The notes under the pieces were generated by a model that saw only the letters and a list, made by a program, of their open reading frames with translations, was not told where the DNA came from and did not search any database. This document shows, piece by piece, positions 1 through 5,131 of a stretch of 6,794 nucleotides of DNA. Both the position numbers and the translations under genes were made by a program. Source of the stretch: an uncultured Clostridia bacterium (lineage in GTDB: Bacteria; Bacillota; Clostridia; Christensenellales; Borkfalkiaceae); the NCBI GenBank assembly GCA_934230055.1, contig CAKQEE010000060.1, forward strand, positions 1 through 6,794, in the 5' to 3' direction. Numbering within the stretch: position 1 is the first letter of the stretch; every line of letters starts with the position of its first letter.

Positions 1-1
1 T

Positions 2-38
2 AAAAAATCTGATAGGCCAAAAGTTTATCAGATTTTTT
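2..38. terminator. Terminator-like perfect hairpin at the left edge
   Basis: Bases 2-14 (AAAAAATCTGATA) pair perfectly with 26-38 (TATCAGATTTTTT), giving a 13-bp stem with an 11-nt loop. The A-run on one side and T-run on the other give the shape of a bidirectional intrinsic terminator. The stem core is AT-rich, so stability is modest. The TAA at 1-3 could be the stop codon of a gene lying left of the window, in which case this would be its terminator. The difficulty is that the permease frame is open straight through this hairpin, which is not where a terminator is expected. It may therefore mark a gene boundary inside a broken permease. Confidence 0.6.
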
Positions 39-835
39 ATGTTTTATTATTAACTTTTGATTTCTTCTTTTTAAACGGAAAGTTTTCCATATTTTGGGCG
101 GTGGAGCTTGGTGCGCTTTTAACGATACCCGTTCTTCTTTTCGTTTTCAGAAAGCACAATAAAAAGCTGGAATACCCTGCGGAAAACGTTAAGGTAACTA
201 CGGTAGTACCTACCGTTCTTCTCCTTCTCAACCTTGCGCTTCTTATAGTTTTTTCCTTTATAAAAGAAAAAAGCGCGTATACGAACGGCATAATATGTAT
301 GGCGATAGGCTTAGTGGGCGTGGTTTACTACATAGCGCGCTTTAAAGGAGATTCCGCAAAAAAGGTTTTGGCTTCGGTAGACTTTGAAACGACTTTCTTC
401 CTGATATTCCTGTTCGTACTGATATTCGCCGTGGAAGAGGTGGGCATAATAAAAGATATAAGCGAACTGTTTATAAAAGTGGGCGATAAAAACGTGTTCC
501 TTTTGTATACGCTTATCGTACTCGGTTCGGTGCTGTTCTCCGCGTTTATAGATAATATTCCGTACGTCGCGACGATGCTCCCGGTAATCGCGGGGCTTAC
601 CGCGGGACTTCCGAACGTTTCGCCTTATCTTCTTTATTTCGGACTGCTCGTCGGCGCGACGCTCGGCGGCAACCTCACGCCCGTAGGTGCTTCCGCAAAC
701 GTTGTGGGTATAGGCATTTTAAGAAAAGAGGGCTACGAAGTAAAACTTAAAGACTTTTTAAAGATAGGCTTGCCGTTCACGCTTGTAGCGGTGCTGTCGG
801 GGTATCTTTTCGTCTGGTTCGTCTGGGGAATGTAA
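2..835 (+). CDS. ArsB/NhaD/SLC13-like ion transporter permease, C-terminal half (5' partial or truncated)
   Basis: Very hydrophobic protein of the ion transporter superfamily (arsenite/Na+:H+/citrate-type permeases), acting in the cytoplasmic membrane. The first standard start in frame is GTG at 101, which gives 244 residues, about half of the roughly 420 usual for the family. Counting from that GTG, hydrophobic segments lie near 3-17, 36-54, 62-81, 94-114, 132-165, 175-197 and 220-243. The diagnostic motifs are FIDNIPYVATMLPVI (about 147-161), resembling the DN-P signature after a transmembrane helix, and GATLGGNLTPVGASANVVG (about 185-203), resembling the second re-entrant Gly/Asn-rich signature. 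The frame is open upstream to base 2, and residues just before the GTG (DFFFLNGKFSIFWA) also look family-like, so translation probably begins further left or the gene has lost its 5' half. No ribosome binding site precedes GTG 101. Substrate cannot be assigned. The fold assignment is fairly sure; the 5' end is not. Confidence 0.75.
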   Translation, partial: KKSDRPKVYQIFYVLLLTFDFFFLNGKFSIFWAVELGALLTIPVLLFVFRKHNKKLEYPAENVKVTTVVPTVLLLLNLALLIVFSFIKEKSAYTNGIICMAIGLVGVVYYIARFKGDSAKKVLASVDFETTFFLIFLFVLIFAVEEVGIIKDISELFIKVGDKNVFLLYTLIVLGSVLFSAFIDNIPYVATMLPVIAGLTAGLPNVSPYLLYFGLLVGATLGGNLTPVGASANVVGIGILRKEGYEVKLKDFLKIGLPFTLVAVLSGYLFVWFVWGM

Positions 836-849
836 AAAACTATTGAAGA

Positions 850-878
850 TATAAAACGAAAATAGTATAAAACGAAAA
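850..878. repeat. Short direct repeat, 2 x 13 bp
   Basis: The sequence TATAAAACGAAAA occurs at 850-862 and again, identical, at 866-878, a 16-bp period, in the AT-rich tail behind the permease stop codon. It lies outside any gene. It could be replication slippage, and no function is apparent. Confidence 0.5.
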
Positions 879-881
879 CAT

Positions 882-923
882 AAAATAAAAGCGAGCCGCC
901 GAAAGTTGCTTTCGGCGGCTCGC
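882..923 (-). terminator. Intrinsic terminator of the germination operon (possibly bidirectional)
   Basis: Bases 891-905 (GCGAGCCGCCGAAAG) and 909-923 are perfect reverse complements: a 15-bp GC-rich stem with a 3-nt loop. Read on the minus strand, the stem is followed at once by TTTTATTTTA (890-881), a good U-tract, so it terminates transcription coming from gerC, whose stop lies 44 bp away. On the plus strand only GGGTTTAAATCGTTTT follows, a poorer U-tract. It may still end the convergent permease transcript or block read-through from it. Confidence 0.9.
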
Positions 924-966
924 GGGTTTAAATCGTTTTAAATTTGTAAAGATACAAACGGGCGCG

Positions 967-2343
967 CTATTTTTGCCCCGTAACGGTTACCTTCACGTTC
1001 TCCGTTATATTATTTAAATAAGAATCCTTAAACTTCGCGTAATATTTATAGTTTTTGCGGAAAAGTTCGCGCTTTATTCTTAAAAAATCGCAACCCGTTT
1101 GCTTTTCCGTTTCAATAAGCTCTTTCAGATCGGCGGTAAGCTTTTCTTCCGCCGCCTTTATAATCTCTTGCGGCAGGGGAACGTTTTTACTGAACGAAGA
1201 ATCGGAAACCTCCGCGTTGCGGTCGCTTATCTTGCAATAAAGGGTAAGGTTAATATCGACGGTAAGCCCCTTTTCGTCCGCAAAAACCTTAAACGCGCGC
1301 TTGTTTTTTATAATCGTCAAAAGGTAGTTGCGCGGTTTTTCAAAGCCTACTTTCACGTTGTCGAGTTCTATCGTCGTTCCCGTAACGTTTTTTCTTATCG
1401 CGTCAAAGACAAGCGTTTGTTCCGCGGTAAGTTCTCCCACCTTAACTCCCTTTTTAAAAAGCGCGGTCGCGAATGCGGAAAAAACCTTCTTCTCCTGTTC
1501 TTCGGAGCCGCCCGAACCGCCGCCCGACTGACTTTCGGAGCCGCCCGAACCGCCGCCCGACTGACTTTCGGAGCCGCCCGAACCGTCGGGCTTGCCGAGG
1601 TTTTCGGGGAACTGAATTTCCGCGTCTACTATCGGCATAAAAGAGGAACTTCCCACGTCGTAGTAATCGAGACAGAACTCTTTCACGTCCGTAGAAGCTA
1701 CGTCCGAATCGAAGCCCTTGGTTTTAAAAAGCACTTTCTGAATGGCGAACGAAGAAATTTTATCGAGCGGGGTGGTTATTTCGAGCAGTTCTTTCGCCGT
1801 GTTCTTTGCGAGAATGACCATAGCTGAATCTTGCAGCCTTAAAGTCTTTGCAAAATAATCGAGCGTTTTTATAACGTTGGTTTCCGCCATACCGCTCCCG
1901 AGAATTATCAAGTTGCAAAAGGAAAGGTGCGGATACCAGCCCGAAACGTCTCCGATTCGCTTTATAGCCGCGCCTATCGTGCCGCCGCTACCCGAAAGCT
2001 CCGTGCGGGTGCTTTCCGAATTCGTATCCGTGGCTTCGGGAACGGCTATTTGCGCGGTTACTATATAAGTTTCGCCGCCGCTTTCTTCTTCGCCGTCCGT
2101 AACGCCGCTATTTGATAAGCCGCCGCTTTGCGCGCTTCCGCCCGTCTTTTCGCCGCTTGCCGTGTTGCCGCCGGAACTGCTGCCCTTACCCGAGGAAAAC
2201 GTTTCCGATTTAACGGTATCGACGGCGATTGCCGTTATAATCGCGGTTTTTTCCACGTCTATAATGTCGTAATCGTCGAAAAAGAATATCAAAAAAACCG
2301 ACGCCACGAGAACGAGAACGATTTTAACTTTAAGAAATTTCAT
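967..2343 (-). CDS. gerAC: Ger(x)C-family germinant receptor C subunit, lacking the lipobox cysteine
   Basis: Spore germination receptor C subunit, 458 residues; family members are usually around 370-400. In the family this is a lipoprotein on the outer face of the spore inner membrane that works with the A and B subunits. Residues 5-22 form one hydrophobic segment ending LIFFF, followed by DDYDIIDVEKTAIITAIAVD, the familiar start of the mature protein. The cysteine normally found there is Phe22, and no small residues suit signal peptidase I, so an uncleaved anchor is inferred. The N-terminal domain (YIVTAQIAVPEA at 93-104 onward, HLSFCNLIILGS at 139-150) runs to about 245, interrupted by a Gly/Ser/Thr-rich stretch at about 47-91. 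A linker at about 251-285 carries 11-residue repeats. The C-terminal domain (ATALFKKGVKVGELT at 292-306 to the end) is complete. The start overlaps gerB by 14 nt, with AAGGAG 7 nt upstream. The paralogue letter is by family only. Confidence 0.9.
   Translation of the reverse strand: MKFLKVKIVLVLVASVFLIFFFDDYDIIDVEKTAIITAIAVDTVKSETFSSGKGSSSGGNTASGEKTGGSAQSGGLSNSGVTDGEEESGGETYIVTAQIAVPEATDTNSESTRTELSGSGGTIGAAIKRIGDVSGWYPHLSFCNLIILGSGMAETNVIKTLDYFAKTLRLQDSAMVILAKNTAKELLEITTPLDKISSFAIQKVLFKTKGFDSDVASTDVKEFCLDYYDVGSSSFMPIVDAEIQFPENLGKPDGSGGSESQSGGGSGGSESQSGGGSGGSEEQEKKVFSAFATALFKKGVKVGELTAEQTLVFDAIRKNVTGTTIELDNVKVGFEKPRNYLLTIIKNKRAFKVFADEKGLTVDINLTLYCKISDRNAEVSDSSFSKNVPLPQEIIKAAEEKLTADLKELIETEKQTGCDFLRIKRELFRKNYKYYAKFKDSYLNNITENVKVTVTGQK
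1501..1585. repeat. 33-bp in-frame tandem repeat (about 2.6 copies) inside gerC
   Basis: Two identical 33-bp units at 1501-1533 and 1534-1566 are followed by 19 matching bases at 1567-1585. Because 33 is a multiple of three, each unit adds 11 residues (GGSESQSGGGS) to the Gly/Ser-rich linker at about residues 253-281 of the germination C subunit. Identity at the DNA level suggests recent duplication or slippage, and copy number may vary between strains without breaking the frame. Confidence 0.9.
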
Positions 2344-3445
2344 TTTTAATCTCCTTTTTGCGGTTTTTTACAAGAACTGCGGCGGAAAGCGCGAGAGGGA
2401 AAAGACAGTTCGTTAAAATAAACAGCGCGCTTCCGTAGCCGGTGATAAATTTTTCCATACCCGCGTAGTATTCGGAAAAAAACGCCGTGGGTATTAAAGA
2501 AAGGGCGGTTACGACGAGCGGGCATAGCCAACGCTTATTAACGGAAAAAAGTTTTTCCGCCATGCGCGCGGCGAAATATAAAGGCAGTGTCGCGGAAATC
2601 GCGGCGGAAGCGAGGAGCATAAAAATCGCAAGGTAATCGAGCCTGCCCACGTTGTTTATAACCGCGCTGTATTTAGACATTTCGGTCAGAGCGAACCTTT
2701 GCCGAAAAGCTATTGCGGAAAAGGTGCCGTAAAAAATAAAAAGGAATATAAGGGAGAGTAGTGTCGCCGCGGCGTACGAAAGGGTTATTTTAAGAGTCGC
2801 TTTTTTTTCTTCCCGAATGTTGCCGAACATAAGCATAAGGTAAACGCAGTCGCCGAACCACGGAACGGCTTTATACGCGCCTAAAAGAACGGGTTTTGCG
2901 CCCGATACGCCCACAGGCAGAAACGCGCCCGCGTCGAAGCTCGGTATCGCAAGCGAGATAATAAATGAAAGCCCCGCAATCGTTATAAAAAAGAATACTT
3001 CCGCACATCGTCCCAAAGCGCGCAATTTTTTTGTGCAAAGGTAAAAGGCTATTATAAAAAACGGCAAAAATACCCACAGGTCGGGGCGGGTTACGTAAAG
3101 AGTTTGTCCCACGTAGTCGCGTTGTTCGTTTACGGGCAATATCGTTTTAAGTAAAAAAGAAACGAGATACGCGGCGTAAACAATTTTCGCGCCGACCTTG
3201 CCTAAATATTTTTCGCACAGCGAAAAAAAATCGGCGTTTTCCTTTTTCATTGCGGAAGTTATTATAAAAGCCGTTAAAATTTCCGCGCAAAAAATCGCCG
3301 CGGCGGAAATCCATAAATCTCTGCCCGCGTTTTCCGAAAGAATACTTGGTAAAGTAAAAAGCTTGGTTATGGGCAAAAACGCCGCGAAAAACAGGCAAAC
3401 CTGCCTTACGCACAGCTGTTTGGTGCCGCTTTCGTTGTTCTGCAT
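2330..3445 (-). CDS. gerAB: GerAB-family germinant receptor B subunit (spore permease)
   Basis: B subunit of a GerA-type germinant receptor, an APC-superfamily transporter-like protein in the spore inner membrane; in Bacillus GerAB this subunit binds the germinant (L-alanine). At 371 residues it is full length. About ten membrane segments can be read, near residues 11-35, 43-65, 83-104, 120-137, 147-166, 186-208, 220-245, 268-290, 305-323 and 335-358, with a short basic tail (KNRKKEIKNEIS). Family features are the N-terminal LCVRQVCLFF entry into helix 1, with the helix-breaking LPITKLFTLPSIL, then RDLWIS before helix 2, and VPWFGDCVYLMLMF in helix 6. The ATG at 3445 is preceded 5 nt upstream by a strong GGGAGGG, which fixes the start. 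It begins 44 nt after the A-subunit gene and its last 14 nt overlap the C-subunit gene. The germinant cannot be deduced. Confidence 0.92.
   Translation of the reverse strand: MQNNESGTKQLCVRQVCLFFAAFLPITKLFTLPSILSENAGRDLWISAAAIFCAEILTAFIITSAMKKENADFFSLCEKYLGKVGAKIVYAAYLVSFLLKTILPVNEQRDYVGQTLYVTRPDLWVFLPFFIIAFYLCTKKLRALGRCAEVFFFITIAGLSFIISLAIPSFDAGAFLPVGVSGAKPVLLGAYKAVPWFGDCVYLMLMFGNIREEKKATLKITLSYAAATLLSLIFLFIFYGTFSAIAFRQRFALTEMSKYSAVINNVGRLDYLAIFMLLASAAISATLPLYFAARMAEKLFSVNKRWLCPLVVTALSLIPTAFFSEYYAGMEKFITGYGSALFILTNCLFPLALSAAVLVKNRKKEIKNEIS
2351..2356 (-). promoter_or_regulatory. Ribosome binding site of gerC, within the gerB coding end
   Basis: Minus-strand AAGGAG lies 7 nt upstream of the gerC ATG (2343-2341). 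It sits inside the final codons of gerB, whose TAA is at 2332-2330, downstream of the gerC start. Ribosomes ending gerB can therefore reload on gerC, which is the expected arrangement for translational coupling of receptor subunits. Confidence 0.85.
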
Positions 3446-3450
3446 AAAAA

Positions 3451-3457
3451 CCCTCCC
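3451..3457 (-). promoter_or_regulatory. Ribosome binding site of gerB
   Basis: Minus-strand GGGAGGG, 5 nt before the ATG at 3445, in the 44-nt gap between gerA and gerB. It is a strong Shine-Dalgarno match and contrasts with gerA, which has none. Confidence 0.85.
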
Positions 3458-3489
3458 GTAAAAAATAAACCACGAACCGATTTAAAAAA

Positions 3490-4923
3490 CTAATTCTCCG
3501 CTATTCTCTCGTCGTTTTCGTGCGGAATAGATTTCGGTCTTAATCTCTGCTCGATAAGAAAGCCTTTATAAAACCCGTCCTTTAAGTCGGAGCGGATTAT
3601 CGGCGAGAAAGGCGCGGTAAGCGGCGTGCCGAACGTCTCGAAGGAAACGAGATAAATTATAAGCCCCGCGCTGAGTAATATAAGTCCGTAACCGCCTATG
3701 CTCCCGCCGACTATAAGGTATATAAACCGTATCACGGAAAAGGTCTGTTCCAGCTCGGGAACGGTATATAGACATATCCCCGAAAAAGCGACTATCATAA
3801 GGGTTGGCGCGGAAATTATCCCCGCCGTAACCGCCGTTTCGCCGAGAACTAGACCGCCCACGATCGAAACCACCATGCCCACGTACTTCGGCATTCTTAC
3901 GCTCGCTTCGTTCAGCACCTCAAATATCATCAACGTAAAAAACATTTCGTAGCTGGGAGATAAGGGGATTCCTTTTATGCTGTTCACTATGGTAAGCAAA
4001 AAAGAAAGAGGTATAAGCTGCAAATGAAACAGCTCCGCAGAAACGAAAAAAGCGGGCAGCAGCACGGAGATAATAACCGCGAAAAGCCTCAAAAGCCTTG
4101 CAAAAGTCGCGCTGTAAGAAGAACTGTAATAATCGCTCGGACTTTGAAAATCTTCTATCAGAAGATAAGGTACCGTAAGCGCGATGGGGGAGCCGTCCAC
4201 GAACACGGCAACCCTGCCCTCTAAAATTTTCGCCGCGAGAATGTCCGGCTTTTCGGTGTTGCCCACCTGCTTGAATACGGAAGCCTTATGCTCGCCCAAA
4301 AACTTCGTCACGTAAGAAGAATCGAGTGCGGCGTCTATGTTTATGGAAGAAATCTTTTTTTTCAGCTCCCGCACGAGCGAATCTTTCGCAATGCCCTTAA
4401 CGTAGCAAATGGAAACGGGCGTTTGCGAATACTTTCCCACCGTAAGATTGATGAATTTAAGCGCGGGCGTTTTAAGGCGGCGGCGCATCATGGAAACGTT
4501 TACGGGCAGGCTTTCCACAAATCCCTCTCTCGGACCTTTAAGCACGGTGGAGGTTGGCGGTTCGCTTATCGCCCTTTTTTCAAACTTTTTCAGTCCGAAA
4601 GAAAAAGCCTTCGGCGTGCCTTCCGCAACGAGCAGGGTGTTGCCGGAAACCACCTCTTTAATAGCTTCCTCCGCGGTCGTTACCGTTTTCTTTTGCGGCG
4701 CGGGGATATTGTTTTTCACGAATTTTTCCCCAAACTTTTCTTTGGATTCGGAAAGCGGTTTAAGTATCAGCTCTCCCGCGCTCTTAACGTCCGTTATGTC
4801 GTTTACGAACACGAGAACGGCTTTTTTGCCGCAGGCAGAAAACTCTGTAAAAGTCACGTCGTCCGAAGAGAGCGATTTTTTCAGCAGCTCTGTGTTTTTT
4901 TGAATGGAAGAGGTAAGTTTCAT
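3490..4923 (-). CDS. gerAA: GerAA-family germinant receptor A subunit
   Basis: A subunit of a GerA-type nutrient receptor in the spore inner membrane; receptors of this family trigger ion release and germination. At 477 residues it is close to the usual 450-520. Residues 1 to about 270 form the soluble N-terminal domain: SIQKNTELLKKSL and a KAVLVFVNDITD strand, then the signature VLKGPREGFVESL (127-139), MMRRRLKTPALKF (145-157), EKPDILAAKILEGRVAVFVDGSPIALTVP split across 224-252, and FQSPSDYY (259-266). Membrane segments lie near 277-297, 301-318, 325-345, 346-365, 370-390 and 396-430, containing FEVLNEASVRMPKYVG (334-349) and the SIVGGLVLGETAVTAGIIS stretch (353-371). The tail has SFETFGTPLTAPFSP (427-441). 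The ATG at 4923 is the first possible start, as an in-frame TAA lies 21 nt upstream, and the protein aligns with the family from there. No Shine-Dalgarno precedes it. It is the first gene of the operon. Confidence 0.95.
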   Translation of the reverse strand: MKLTSSIQKNTELLKKSLSSDDVTFTEFSACGKKAVLVFVNDITDVKSAGELILKPLSESKEKFGEKFVKNNIPAPQKKTVTTAEEAIKEVVSGNTLLVAEGTPKAFSFGLKKFEKRAISEPPTSTVLKGPREGFVESLPVNVSMMRRRLKTPALKFINLTVGKYSQTPVSICYVKGIAKDSLVRELKKKISSINIDAALDSSYVTKFLGEHKASVFKQVGNTEKPDILAAKILEGRVAVFVDGSPIALTVPYLLIEDFQSPSDYYSSSYSATFARLLRLFAVIISVLLPAFFVSAELFHLQLIPLSFLLTIVNSIKGIPLSPSYEMFFTLMIFEVLNEASVRMPKYVGMVVSIVGGLVLGETAVTAGIISAPTLMIVAFSGICLYTVPELEQTFSVIRFIYLIVGGSIGGYGLILLSAGLIIYLVSFETFGTPLTAPFSPIIRSDLKDGFYKGFLIEQRLRPKSIPHENDERIAEN

Positions 4924-4928
4924 ACGGG

Positions 4929-4958
4929 TAGTATTTTCTTATAAAAGGAAAAATATTC
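4929..4958 (-). promoter_or_regulatory. SigG-like (forespore) promoter of the ger operon
   Basis: On the minus strand GAATA (4958-4954) is followed after exactly 18 nt by AATACTA (4935-4929). In Bacillus subtilis, SigG promoters have a -35 of GHATR and a -10 of about CATDHTA with 17-18 nt between; here only the first -10 base differs. SigG drives ger operons in the forespore, so the match suits the genes. The -10 ends 5 nt before the gerA ATG, placing the predicted transcription start on or next to the start codon. SigF recognises related sequences and is not excluded. Confidence 0.6.
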
Positions 4959-5022
4959 TTTTCCGAGACAACAATCGCGGGCGAAAAAGGCTTTTAAGGG
5001 CGGCTATAAGCAAAAAAAAACG

Positions 5023-5044
5023 GAATATTCGGAGAATATTTTTT
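5023..5044. other. Small inverted repeat in the divergent intergenic region
   Basis: AATATTC (5024-5030) and GAATATT (5034-5040) form a 7-bp stem with a 3-nt loop, with a run of nine A on the left (5012-5020) and TTTT on the right. The first arm is part of the 8-bp palindrome GAATATTC (5023-5030). It lies about 20 bp upstream of the -35 of the secreted-protein gene. It could be a weak terminator or a regulator site. The same 7-mer also occurs at 4952-4958, overlapping the ger -35. Confidence 0.4.
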
Positions 5045-5062
5045 GAAAAACCTAAAAGTAAA

Positions 5063-5091
5063 TTGACAAAGCTTGCGATTTAATGTAAAAT
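5063..5091 (+). promoter_or_regulatory. SigA-type promoter of the secreted-protein gene
   Basis: A perfect TTGACA -35 (5063-5068), a 17-nt spacer and a TAAAAT -10 (5086-5091, five of six consensus bases) form a near-consensus housekeeping promoter. Transcription would begin near 5098, giving a leader of roughly 35 nt before the ATG at 5132. It suggests good expression in vegetative cells, in contrast to the forespore-type promoter facing the other way. Confidence 0.85.
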
Positions 5092-5101
5092 ACATAAGAG
5101 A

Positions 5102-5118
5102 TTGTGTAGCACAAGGAG
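5102..5118 (+). promoter_or_regulatory. Ribosome binding site of the secreted-protein gene, with a small hairpin
   Basis: AAGGAG (5113-5118) is a good Shine-Dalgarno, but 13 nt separate it from the ATG at 5132, longer than the usual 5-9; no other start codon lies closer in frame. The inverted repeat TTGTG (5102-5106) / CACAA (5110-5114) with a 3-nt loop ends in the first bases of the site. A 5-bp stem is weak, so any effect on translation is speculative. Confidence 0.65.
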
Positions 5119-5131
5119 ATATACGGCTAAA

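Noticed and set aside
891..923. Attachment site or other recombination site
   Set aside because: A perfect GC-rich stem with a tiny loop and a U-tract between convergent genes is fully explained as a terminator; no integrase or direct repeats are nearby.
1501..1585. CRISPR-like or mobile repeat
   Set aside because: The units are directly adjacent without spacers, keep the reading frame and encode a Gly/Ser linker, so it is a coding minisatellite.
1099..1827. Plus-strand open frame of 242 codons antisense to gerC, with a repeated Ala/Arg-rich segment
   Set aside because: It lies wholly opposite a well-supported GerC gene. Its repeat is simply the reverse reading of the 33-bp coding repeat, and its Arg/Phe-rich composition is typical of a shadow frame.
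4288..4944. Plus-strand open frames of 218 and 164 codons antisense to gerA
   Set aside because: They oppose the conserved GerAA signature region, show no domain-like pattern and have no ribosome binding site or promoter.
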